From Pseudomonadota bacterium (GTDB lineage: Bacteria; Desulfobacterota; Desulfobaccia; Desulfobaccales; 0-14-0-80-60-11), in contig JAHIKF010000502.1 of NCBI GenBank assembly GCA_018897875.1, positions 1-6,432 on the forward strand: 6,432 nt of DNA. Direction: 5' to 3'. This document shows, in pieces, positions 1-4,977 of this stretch. The notes beneath the pieces are model-generated. The model ran no database searches and had not been told where the DNA came from. It worked only from the letters and a program-made list of their open reading frames with translations. Numbering within the stretch: position 1 is the first letter of the stretch; each line of letters begins with the position of its first letter. The translations under genes and the position numbers were made by a program.

Positions 1-1
1 G

Positions 2-178
2 GCCCGGGACGCCCGGAAAGAGATCAAGCGGCTTCACCAAGAGGCCGGGCTGATGATCAAGGTTGCAGAGGAAGTGAAAATCACCGGCATACCCATGGAG
101 ATCCCGGTGGTCAGACAAGCAATCTACGGCGTCCTAAAATTGATCAACGAAACGAGCGAAAAAATTGACGGAGATTGA
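2..178 (+). CDS. 3' end of an unrecognised protein gene (partial)
   Basis: An open frame enters from the left edge and ends at TGA 176-178, giving the last 58 residues of a protein whose start lies outside the window. The visible tail is highly charged (ARDARKEIKRLHQEAGLMIK), likely helical, then VKITGIPMEIPVVRQAIYGV, and ends KIDGD. I do not recognise the family. Codon choice (GCC, CGG, ATC, GTG) resembles the terminase-like gene downstream, so it probably belongs to the same element. The reading frame is well supported by composition and lack of stops; the function is unknown. No membrane segment, signal peptide or cysteine cluster is visible. Confidence 0.6.
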   Translation, partial: ARDARKEIKRLHQEAGLMIKVAEEVKITGIPMEIPVVRQAIYGVLKLINETSEKIDGD

Positions 179-474
179 TCTTTCACATTCTTACAAAAAT
201 GGATAACAAAACTTACATAAACGTCAATCATCCACTTGCCACCTGTATAGGATGGCAATTCCCAACATTTAGGGCCATAGCCCCCACTTTCCCCACCATT
301 ATTCCCCACAATGGCCCCAAAAGCGTAACGCCCCACCATTTCTACATTTCCCGGGGTCGTGTAAGCCCCGTATTTCAACGAACACGAACTAACCTTCTCA
401 ATTACACCGCCTTCCAAAACGCCCGTATTTTCCCCATAGGTGGATCGTGTAGACTTACCCACTTTTTGTCTCAT
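124..474 (-). CDS. doubtful 116-aa minus-strand ORF
   Basis: The only minus-strand frame in the window that is not simply antisense to a convincing gene over most of its length. It starts at ATG 474-472 with a weak AAGGT motif at 481-485, correctly spaced upstream. It is rich in Gly, Tyr, Ser and Thr (GRYAFGAIVGNNGGESGGYG), with cysteines at two places, and its last 55 bases run antiparallel over the end of the upstream gene. No family is recognised. It may be a small cargo gene with different base composition, or just a chance frame in a non-coding gap. The overlapping + frame (175-519) is rich in Pro, Thr and His and looks like a shadow. Confidence 0.22.
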   Translation of the reverse strand: MRQKVGKSTRSTYGENTGVLEGGVIEKVSSCSLKYGAYTTPGNVEMVGRYAFGAIVGNNGGESGGYGPKCWELPSYTGGKWMIDVYVSFVIHFCKNVKDQSPSIFSLVSLINFRTP

Positions 475-500
475 TTGAGCACCTTGGCATACTGGTTGCT
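179..500. other. AT-richer gap between the left gene and the terminase-like gene
   Basis: About 320 bases with base composition clearly unlike the flanking high-GC genes. Runs such as ACAAAAATGG and ACTTACATAAACG occur only here. It contains an imperfect inverted repeat (236-258), two copies of the 10-mer CCCCACCATT exactly 40 bases apart (291-300 and 331-340), a strong bias of C over G on the + strand between about 285 and 345, and the doubtful minus-strand ORF. I see no tRNA, no convincing sigma-70 promoter and no terminator. It could be a small transferred insertion or a regulatory spacer. Confidence 0.4.
236..258. promoter_or_regulatory. imperfect inverted repeat, possible operator or hairpin
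   Basis: The arms TTGCCA (236-241) and TGGCAA (253-258) are exact reverse complements and flank an 11-base centre, CCTGTATAGGA, which itself has partial dyad symmetry. The spacing suits either an operator bound by a dimeric repressor or a short RNA hairpin. It lies about 260 bases upstream of the terminase-like start, so any regulatory link is inference. Confidence 0.25.
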
Positions 501-515
501 ATGCGGCGGGATCGC

Positions 516-1121
516 ATGAAAGCCCTGACAGTTGATTTTGACCCTGCGGTCATCAAGCGAGAGCTTCTGTCTTACCATGTGCGGCATGGGTTCGTGGATG
601 CCGACGAACTGTTGGACTTCATCGAGGCCTACTGGAGACTCCGGGTACCCCGCTCCCAGGTCTGCCCGGAGCACACCCCGCCGGCCGAATACATCGTGGA
701 CAGCTTTTTTGAGACGGTCCAGAACTCGATTTGCTGGGCTAACCGGGGCGGCGGCAAGACCCTCCTGGGGGCCTTGTCCACCTGGCTGGATACGGTCTTT
801 AAGTCTGGTTGCGCCACGAAGATCCTGGGCGGATCTCAGGAGCAAAGCAAACGCATGTACGAGCACTTGACCGGGGAGGGGGATGGCTGGGGCATGGTAA
901 CCGAGGACTTCCGGCATCTGCTGCGCGGCGAAATGCTGGCCCACCGGACGGTCTTGAACAACCAGAGCAACATCCAAATCCTTACCGCCTCATCCAAGAG
1001 CGTCCGCGGCGCCCCGGGTTGCCTTTCCGCGGGATCCTGCTCCTGGGTGTCCCCGGGACCGGCAAGAGCCACTTCGCTAAGGCCCTGGGTAATCAGGTGG
1101 GCTGGCCCTGCCTCTCCCTGA
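516..1121 (+). pseudogene. phage terminase large subunit-like gene, 5' fragment
   Basis: Terminase large subunits are the ATPase/nuclease motors that pump DNA into phage heads. The first roughly 165 codons look like the N-terminal ATPase part: a P-loop RGGGKT at 744-761 (residues 77-82), a following segment ILGGSQEQSKRMYEHL of the kind seen after Walker A in TerL proteins, and TASSKSVRG ending at 1010. In TerL-like proteins SVRG is normally followed by a short motif leading into Walker B and then a nuclease domain. Here both are missing, because at about 1010 the DNA switches to an AAA+ gene in another frame, and the original frame runs into a stop at 1121 after 37 meaningless codons. I prefer ATG 516, with GCGGGA (505-510) just upstream, over ATG 501. 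It could not work as a packaging motor as it stands. Other P-loop DNA-processing ATPases cannot be excluded. Confidence 0.6.
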
Positions 1122-1736
1122 ACCTGGGTAAGGTTTTCGGCTCCCTGGTGGGCGAATCTGAGGCCAAGATGCGTGACGCCCTCAAGGTGGTGGACGCCAT
1201 GGCGCCCTGTGTGCTCTTCCTGGATGAAATCGAGAAGGGCCTGGCCGGGGGTGGGCGGTTCTTCCACCGACGGCGGCACGACCCAAAGGGTAGGCGGCAC
1301 TTTCCTTACCTGGTTGAACGACCACACCTCCGAAGTGTTCGTGATCGCTACCTGCAACGATTATAGCAAGCTTCCCCCGGAATACACCCGGATGGGCCGG
1401 TGGGACGCCATCTTTTTTGTGGACAATCCGAGCCCGAAGGAACGGCTGCTTATCCTGGGCATCTATAGTGAGGCCTTTGGGGTAAAGACCTCTCCCAAAA
1501 ACATCCCGGCCCCGGAGGATCTAGAAGGTTACAGCGGTGCAGAGATCCGGCAGGTGGCCATCGAGGCCGCTTACAACGGCGGGGACCTTGCGGCCGCTAC
1601 CAGGTTCGTGATCCCCATCTCCCGGTCCCAAAAGGACCAGATGGACAAACTCCGGGAATGGGCCAAGGCCCGTACCATCCCGGCCAGCCGGCCGGTCCTG
1701 CAGGAGGTTACGGGCAAAAGGAGGGTGCAGATATGA
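1013..1736 (+). pseudogene. Ycf46-type AAA+ ATPase, 3' part, with +1 frameshift
   Basis: Ycf46-type proteins are AAA+ ATPases related to the FtsH/26S ATPase group; their cellular role is poorly known. Visible in order are the lead-in GLPFRGILLLG, Walker A GVPGTGKS (1046-1069), the GKVFGSLVGESEAKMR region, Walker B VLFLDEIE (1211-1234), sensor 1 VFVIATCND (1335-1361), the arginine-finger segment TRMGRWD (1386-1406), sensor 2 YSGAEIRQ (1530-1553), and a tail REWAKARTIPAS typical of this family. The N-terminal domain before Walker A is absent because the gene begins at the junction with the terminase fragment near 1010. Between Walker B and sensor 1 the frame moves by one base: residues GLAG are in one frame and VGGSSTDGG in the next, explained by one extra G in the five-G run at 1247-1251. 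The stop TGA 1734-1736 overlaps the next gene's ATG as ATGA. It is the first gene of the coupled DUF1257/DUF2997 operon. The family call is strong; intactness is not. Confidence 0.8.
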
Positions 1737-1945
1737 TGGTCCTGGAGATCAGCGAAGAAACTCGGCAGATCATTGAAGCACCGGTTACGATAAGCCTCCC
1801 GAAATGGGTGTGGCTCATAATCACCGCCCGGGCGAAAGCCCTTCATGGCGGCGACATTGACACCTGTGTCCAGGAACTGCTTAACGTGGGGATCGCCTCT
1901 GAAATCAAGGTCATGGGCACTGTTGGCCCAGGGGAGAGAAACTGA
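1733..1945 (+). CDS. 70-aa protein, possibly ribbon-helix-helix-like
   Basis: A small gene embedded in the operon. AGGAGG at 1719-1724 is well placed for ATG 1733, which overlaps the AAA+ stop (ATGA); a second ATG at 1736 is also possible. The stop TGA 1943-1945 overlaps the next ATG (TGATG), so translation is probably coupled on both sides. The protein opens with LEISEETRQIIEAP, then a short strand-like VTISLP, then helical segments (ITARAKALHGG, CVQELLNVGI). A strand followed by two helices resembles the ribbon-helix-helix DNA-binding fold, but I cannot confirm this and recognise no named family. The context argues for an accessory subunit or regulator of the AAA+ module. The gene itself is well supported by its ribosome binding site and tight packing. 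Confidence 0.72.
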   Translation: MMVLEISEETRQIIEAPVTISLPKWVWLIITARAKALHGGDIDTCVQELLNVGIASEIKVMGTVGPGERN

Positions 1946-2358
1946 TGAGCCACTACTCAGAAGTGCAAATTGAGATCAGGGACGGGGCGGCTCTGGTGGC
2001 CGCCCTTGAGCGTCTTGGGTTCAAGGGCAAGTTGGAAATATACCAGGAAGCTCAGTCCCTCCGCGGCTATAAGGGTGACCGGAGAGAACAGCAAGCGCAC
2101 ATCATTATCCGGCGTCAACATGTGGGCTCGGCAGCTAACGACATCGGATTTGAGCGTCAGTCAGACGGCAACTATAAGGCCTGGATTTCCGATTTCGATC
2201 AATCCGTCACTGGCAACAACTATGGCAAGGATTGGCAGGGCCGGCTCAAGCAAGCCTATGGAGTTGAGAAAGCCAAGGCCGAGGCCAGGAAAAAGGGCTA
2301 TCGGGTAACCGAGAAAAAACAGGACGACGGCCGGATACGGCTCGTCTGCAGGAGGTAG
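1945..2358 (+). CDS. DUF1257 (Ycf35-like) protein
   Basis: 137 residues, close to the family's usual length. The opening MSHYSEVQIEIRD matches the characteristic MSHF/MSHY start of DUF1257 proteins, the family of the plastid and cyanobacterial frame Ycf35. Further family-like stretches are LRGYKGDRR (residues 39-47), HIIIRR (52-57), NDIGFERQSDG (65-75), ISDFDQ (81-86) and an end rich in basic residues with DDGRIRLVCRR. The biochemical function of the family is not established. GGGGAG at 1931-1936 provides a ribosome binding site and the start overlaps the previous stop by one base. Its position directly between a Ycf46-type AAA+ gene and a DUF2997 gene suggests the three products act together. 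It has no membrane segment and is probably cytoplasmic. Confidence 0.85.
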   Translation: MSHYSEVQIEIRDGAALVAALERLGFKGKLEIYQEAQSLRGYKGDRREQQAHIIIRRQHVGSAANDIGFERQSDGNYKAWISDFDQSVTGNNYGKDWQGRLKQAYGVEKAKAEARKKGYRVTEKKQDDGRIRLVCRR

Positions 2359-2360
2359 CG

Positions 2361-2546
2361 ATGTCTGAGATTATCATCGACTTTGATGAAACTGGCGAGG
2401 TCAACCTGGAGGGCAAGGGGTTCCAGGGGAAAAGCTGCGATGAGGCCATGGCCCATTTCGAGAAGTGCCTGGGCGTGGTGTCCAACCGGAAGAACAAACC
2501 GGAATATTACCAGGGGGTGCGGACCAATGCCGGACAGCGAGCTTGA
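2361..2546 (+). CDS. DUF2997-family small protein
   Basis: 61 residues, starting at ATG 2361 only five bases after a perfect AGGAGG (2350-2355) that itself overlaps the end of the DUF1257 gene. The sequence IIIDFDETGEVNLEGKGFQG (residues 4-23), then SCDEAMAHFEKCLG and KPEYYQ (46-51), follows the DUF2997 pattern: an antiparallel strand pair, a GKxC-like turn (here GKSC), a helix, and a conserved tail. The family has no assigned biochemical role and commonly accompanies DUF1257 genes. The last 20 bases overlap the next small ORF in another frame. It is very likely expressed with, and a partner of, the DUF1257 and AAA+ proteins. Confidence 0.8.
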   Translation: MSEIIIDFDETGEVNLEGKGFQGKSCDEAMAHFEKCLGVVSNRKNKPEYYQGVRTNAGQRA

Positions 2547-2676
2547 AATCGTCTTTTCGGAAGATGGCGGCGCCTCTACGCTCTGGTGGACGGAAGAGAC
2601 GGCGGAAATCCTTTCGGCCCTGGGCCCCCCAGCCCCGGGCTTCGAGGAACTGAATCAGAATCCGTGGTGCGGGTAA
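2527..2676 (+). CDS. 49-aa hypothetical protein overlapping DUF2997 gene
   Basis: ATG 2527 lies inside the last codons of the DUF2997 gene, preceded by a weak AGGGGG at 2512-2517; the stop is TAA at 2674-2676. The product is acidic and tryptophan-containing (LEIVFSEDGGASTLWWTEE, then AEILSALGPPAPGFEELN, ending NPWCG). No family is recognised. Codon use matches the operon, and genes in this operon overlap as a rule, which argues that it is real. The alternative is a chance frame, since it is short and its ribosome binding site is poor. Confidence 0.5.
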   Translation: MPDSELEIVFSEDGGASTLWWTEETAEILSALGPPAPGFEELNQNPWCG

Positions 2677-2687
2677 TCCCCCTATAA

Positions 2688-2786
2688 GTAAAACCCTCTT
2701 TTTTCTCCCCAACCCAGGACGGCGGCGCCCTGGTTTGGGATGGGAACGAGATGGACCGCAACAAGGCTGGGCCTGGCCCGGCCTAA
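2688..2786 (+). pseudogene. possible orphan C-terminal gene tail without a start
   Basis: Between the 49-aa ORF and the DUF3150-like gene one frame reads QDGGALVWDGNEMDRNKAG and stops at TAA 2784-2786. It looks protein-like and has codon use like the neighbours, but an in-frame stop (2685-2687) lies just upstream and the first ATG (2751) would give only 11 residues. It may be the remnant of a gene whose front was lost, in line with the other truncated genes here, or untranslated leader that happens to be open. Confidence 0.25.
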
Positions 2787-2794
2787 TCTTTTTT
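2764..2794 (+). terminator. terminator-like hairpin before the DUF3150-like gene
   Basis: AGGCTGGG (2765-2771, extended by A2764) can pair with CCCGGCCT (2777-2784), with one G-U wobble, around a CCTGG loop. It is followed by AATC and six T residues (2789-2794). This is the layout of an intrinsic terminator. The T tract touches the ribosome binding site GGAGG (2795-2799) of the next gene, so it would act either as the end of the AAA+/DUF1257/DUF2997 operon or as an attenuator in front of the DUF3150-like gene. Confidence 0.5.
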
Positions 2795-2806
2795 GGAGGC
2801 AAGACG

Positions 2807-3739
2807 ATGACCCCTAAGAAAAGCGACAACGGTTTTGACGGCCTGGTGGCGATCCAGCTCTGCACGAAAAGCTGGCCCGGTATCGTGAACCTCACCCCGA
2901 AGGACCTGGGTCTGGAAGACAAAGAGGTCCCGGAGTTTTACCACCTGGGCAACAAGAAACTCTATCCGGCCGCGTGGCGCCAGGCTTTCAACCGCAAGGT
3001 CAGTGAGGCCCGGCGGTTCCTGAACGATAACACCTTTGACTTTGTGCTGGAGTGGGTGCGTTGCTCCCCCAAGGGCCGGATGGCCAAAACTATTGAGCGG
3101 CTGGAGCAGTTCAAGGTCGAGTACCTGGCCCTGGCCGACGAGTTCTGCGAGAAGTACGACAGCATTCGGGAAGATTGGAAGACTTTCTGTGAGTTGAAAT
3201 GGCCCGGTTCATGGGAAAAGATGGCTCCCCATTACCCGGCCAACTCACAGGTCCTGCGGCGCAAATTCGATATGTTCTGGACCATCACCGAGATCAAGGC
3301 GGCCGAGCCCCCGACCAAAACCAGCAGCCAGGAAATCCTGGAGGCTTACAGCAGGGCCAAGGCTGAGTTGGAATCCAAGTGCAAAGAGGCCGTCGAGCTG
3401 GCCTTCCTGGATTACCAGAAGCGCATCCTGGAGGTGGTCACCGGCCTTTCCGTTTCCCTGAAAGAGGGGAAGGTGATCAGAACCGAATCTTTTGAGAAGG
3501 TCCGCAAGCTGCACGACTGGGCCCGGGAGATGAACATCTTCGGTTACAAGCCTATCGAGGAAGAGCTGGCGAAGCTGAAGGCTGGCCTGGACGGAGTGGA
3601 TATCCAGTCCCTCAAGGACAACGACGGTCTCAAGATCCAGTTGGCCGGCCTGGCTGATCAGGTGGCAGCGGTAGCCTCCAAGGTGGAGTACGTGACCATG
3701 GTGTCGAAGTCCTATCGCCGCATGATTGACCTCTCTTAA
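2807..3739 (+). CDS. DUF3150-like protein, 310 aa
   Basis: The start is ATG 2807, seven bases after GGAGG (2795-2799); an upstream in-frame ATG at 2735 would add 24 residues reading through the hairpin and is unlikely. The N-terminal third resembles DUF3150 proteins of phages and proteobacteria: an aromatic/Gly turn (SWPGIVNLTPKDLGL, residues 22-36), LGNKKLYP (47-54), then long charged helices. Residues 95-125 and 175-260 are predicted by eye as helix or coiled coil with many Glu, Lys, Arg and Leu. No catalytic motif, membrane segment or signal peptide is seen. DUF3150 genes are often found beside AAA+ ATPase genes in phages; here the AAA+ module lies immediately upstream. Function is unknown. 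The gene is certain; the family call is moderate. Confidence 0.7.
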   Translation: MTPKKSDNGFDGLVAIQLCTKSWPGIVNLTPKDLGLEDKEVPEFYHLGNKKLYPAAWRQAFNRKVSEARRFLNDNTFDFVLEWVRCSPKGRMAKTIERLEQFKVEYLALADEFCEKYDSIREDWKTFCELKWPGSWEKMAPHYPANSQVLRRKFDMFWTITEIKAAEPPTKTSSQEILEAYSRAKAELESKCKEAVELAFLDYQKRILEVVTGLSVSLKEGKVIRTESFEKVRKLHDWAREMNIFGYKPIEEELAKLKAGLDGVDIQSLKDNDGLKIQLAGLADQVAAVASKVEYVTMVSKSYRRMIDLS

Positions 3740-3801
3740 AATAAACACCCATCGCAACATGGGACTCCTTGCGCGAGGGGCGGCCCCAAAGGAGGCGAAC
3801 A

Positions 3802-3921
3802 TTGCAAACCAGTAATTTCTCCCGGGCTGGCCGGGATCCTTCCATCAAATGCGTATCAATCGCTCTTTACGCTCCTCGGGGTTATCCCAAGGTGCGCCGT
3901 TACCCGGCCCTGGCCCCCACC
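3802..3921 (+). pseudogene. DUF488-type gene, 5' fragment (TTG start)
   Basis: AAAGGAGG (3788-3795) sits six bases before TTG 3802, a good start signal. The 40 codons that follow read TSNFSRAGRDPSIKCVSIAL and then YAPRGY and RRYPALAPT, which is the N-terminal signature of one group of DUF488 proteins: a strand with TSNF, a VSIA strand, then the ALAPT motif. The remaining two thirds, including the usual Cys-His-Arg-Arg motif near the end, is missing. After ACC 3919-3921 the frame continues out of register across the ParB-like gene to a stop at 4011 and no longer resembles the family. This is the second truncated gene in the window. The function of DUF488 is not established. Confidence 0.55.
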
Positions 3922-3940
3922 CGGCGGGTTCAAGAAAGGC

Positions 3941-4891
3941 ATGATGAACCCGGCCAAGGGCAAGAAGCTCCCCGGCGGCGGCAAGTGTACCCGCTGCGAG
4001 GGCCTCTGTGAAGTAGTCAAGAAAGAAAAAGGGCCCTCCCCTAAGAAGGCCCCCGAAACCAAAACCCCGGACTCGCCAAAGCCCGGTAACGAAGTATATC
4101 TGAGGCAAATATACCCTAATCCTGACCAGCTGCGCAAGATATTTCAGAAGGAGGCCCTGGAAGAACTGGCGCAGTCCATCAAGGAGCAGGGACTCATCGA
4201 ACCCCTGGTGGTGGTGGAAAGCCCCCTGAAAGGCGCGGCCAAGGTGTTCATGCTGGTGGCCGGGGAGCGGCGGTGGAAGGCTTGCCAGATCGCCGGCCTC
4301 ACCATGGCCCCGGTGCGCGTGATCGAGGCCGACGACAACCAGGTGGCGGAAATGGCCCTGGTGGAGAACATCCAGCGCCAGGACCTCACGCCTTTGGAAG
4401 AGGCCAAGGCCTTCAAGGAGATGCTGGACCGCGGCTATACCAAAGAGGTCTTGGCTCAAAAGCTGGGCTTCAAGCAGGTTTGGCGGGTGGACGAGCGCCT
4501 GTCGCTGATCAACCTGTCCCCCAAGTTTAAGGGCGTGGTCTTCACGCCCCAGGGTGATCATGTAACCCTGCAATCGGAAAACCCGGATATCGGCGACGGC
4601 CTGGAGATTGTCTCCTGGACCGAAGAAAAAGCCGAACCCCCGGCCCCTGCTAAGGAGGCCGAGAAAGAGGAAGGCGGGGAGGAAGAGGAAACCCCTCCAC
4701 AGGAACAGGAAGCGGAACACCCCCCGGACCTTTCGGCCTTTGGCTTTAATATCCGGTTTCTCCTGGACCCTCTGGCGGCCATGACCGCTGAAACCGTGGA
4801 GATGGAAGGCAACTTTTCCAACCGGCCTTTCCGGATCAGGGCGGTGGGCGACCCCTCTTTCTTCTCAGTAGTGATGCCTATGGGGTTGTGA
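3941..4891 (+). CDS. ParB-like domain fused in frame to beta-clamp C-terminus
   Basis: A single 316-codon frame. Residues 1-50 form a basic, proline-rich leader with a cysteine cluster (C16, C19, C23). Residues 51-190 are ParB/Spo0J-like: IYPNPDQLRKIF, EALEELAQSIKEQGLIEPLV, GERRWKA (108-114), ENIQR (142-146), LTPLEEAKAF, and the first part of a helix-turn-helix (KEVLAQKLGF). ParB proteins bind DNA sites and CTP to segregate or regulate replicons. From about residue 192 the sequence changes to the last domain of a DNA polymerase III beta clamp: KFKGVVF, SENPDIGDG (212-220), an acidic stretch, FNIRFLLDPL (269-278), and the ending VVMPMGL, matching the family's MPMRL tail. The second half of ParB and the first two clamp domains are absent. 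Start signals are poor (AAAGG directly before ATG 3941; ATG 3944 is equally possible). Whether a stable protein is made is doubtful. Confidence 0.75.
   Translation: MMNPAKGKKLPGGGKCTRCEGLCEVVKKEKGPSPKKAPETKTPDSPKPGNEVYLRQIYPNPDQLRKIFQKEALEELAQSIKEQGLIEPLVVVESPLKGAAKVFMLVAGERRWKACQIAGLTMAPVRVIEADDNQVAEMALVENIQRQDLTPLEEAKAFKEMLDRGYTKEVLAQKLGFKQVWRVDERLSLINLSPKFKGVVFTPQGDHVTLQSENPDIGDGLEIVSWTEEKAEPPAPAKEAEKEEGGEEEETPPQEQEAEHPPDLSAFGFNIRFLLDPLAAMTAETVEMEGNFSNRPFRIRAVGDPSFFSVVMPMGL
4514..4891 (+). other. DNA polymerase III beta clamp domain III segment (3' part of dnaN-like gene)
   Basis: The sliding clamp is a ring of two three-domain subunits that tethers DNA polymerase; its C-terminal domain carries much of the partner-binding pocket and ends in MPMxL. 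The frame here holds only that last domain, about 125 residues, recognised by SENPD, FNIRFLLD, IRAVGD and MPMGL. It also has an insertion of roughly 35 residues, mostly Glu, Pro, Ala and Lys (about residues 227-263 of the fused frame), in place of the short loop usually found before FN-R-LLD. The downstream terminator probably belongs to the original clamp gene. Confidence 0.7.
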
Positions 4892-4943
4892 CATGAAAAC
4901 CCTCTTGTGGGTCTTTTGGCCCTTAAAAAGAGGCGTGTCCTGG

Positions 4944-4977
4944 AAAGACCGGCTGAAGGCAGTCGGTCTTTTTCTTT
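4944..4977 (+). terminator. strong intrinsic terminator, intron insertion target
   Basis: AAAGACCGGCTG (4944-4955) pairs with CAGTCGGTCTTT (4960-4971) over 12 base pairs, with one G-U wobble, closing an AAGG tetraloop. The 3' arm runs into TTTCTTT, ending at 4977. It lies 52 bases after the stop of the ParB/clamp frame and so ends that transcript. The group IIC intron begins at the very next base, as expected for introns that recognise terminator stem-loops. Confidence 0.88.

Noticed and set aside
175..519. 114-codon + strand frame in the AT-richer gap
   Set aside because: Rich in Pro, Thr and His, without ribosome binding site, and overlaps the terminase start in another frame; looks like an open shadow.
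3748..3763. CCCAT/ATGGG hairpin after the DUF3150-like gene
   Set aside because: Only five base pairs and no following T tract, so not convincing as a terminator.
3245..3802. 185-codon minus-strand frame
   Set aside because: Antisense to the DUF3150-like gene, with no ribosome binding site or recognisable motif.
3845..4720. 291-codon minus-strand frame opposite the ParB/clamp ORF
   Set aside because: The + frame carries clear ParB and clamp motifs; the reverse frame is low-complexity Phe/Leu/Gly sequence arising from antisense Lys/Glu/Pro codons.
4899..4917. ACCC/GGGT mini-hairpin with TCTTTT
   Set aside because: Four base pairs only; the far stronger hairpin at 4944-4971 explains termination.
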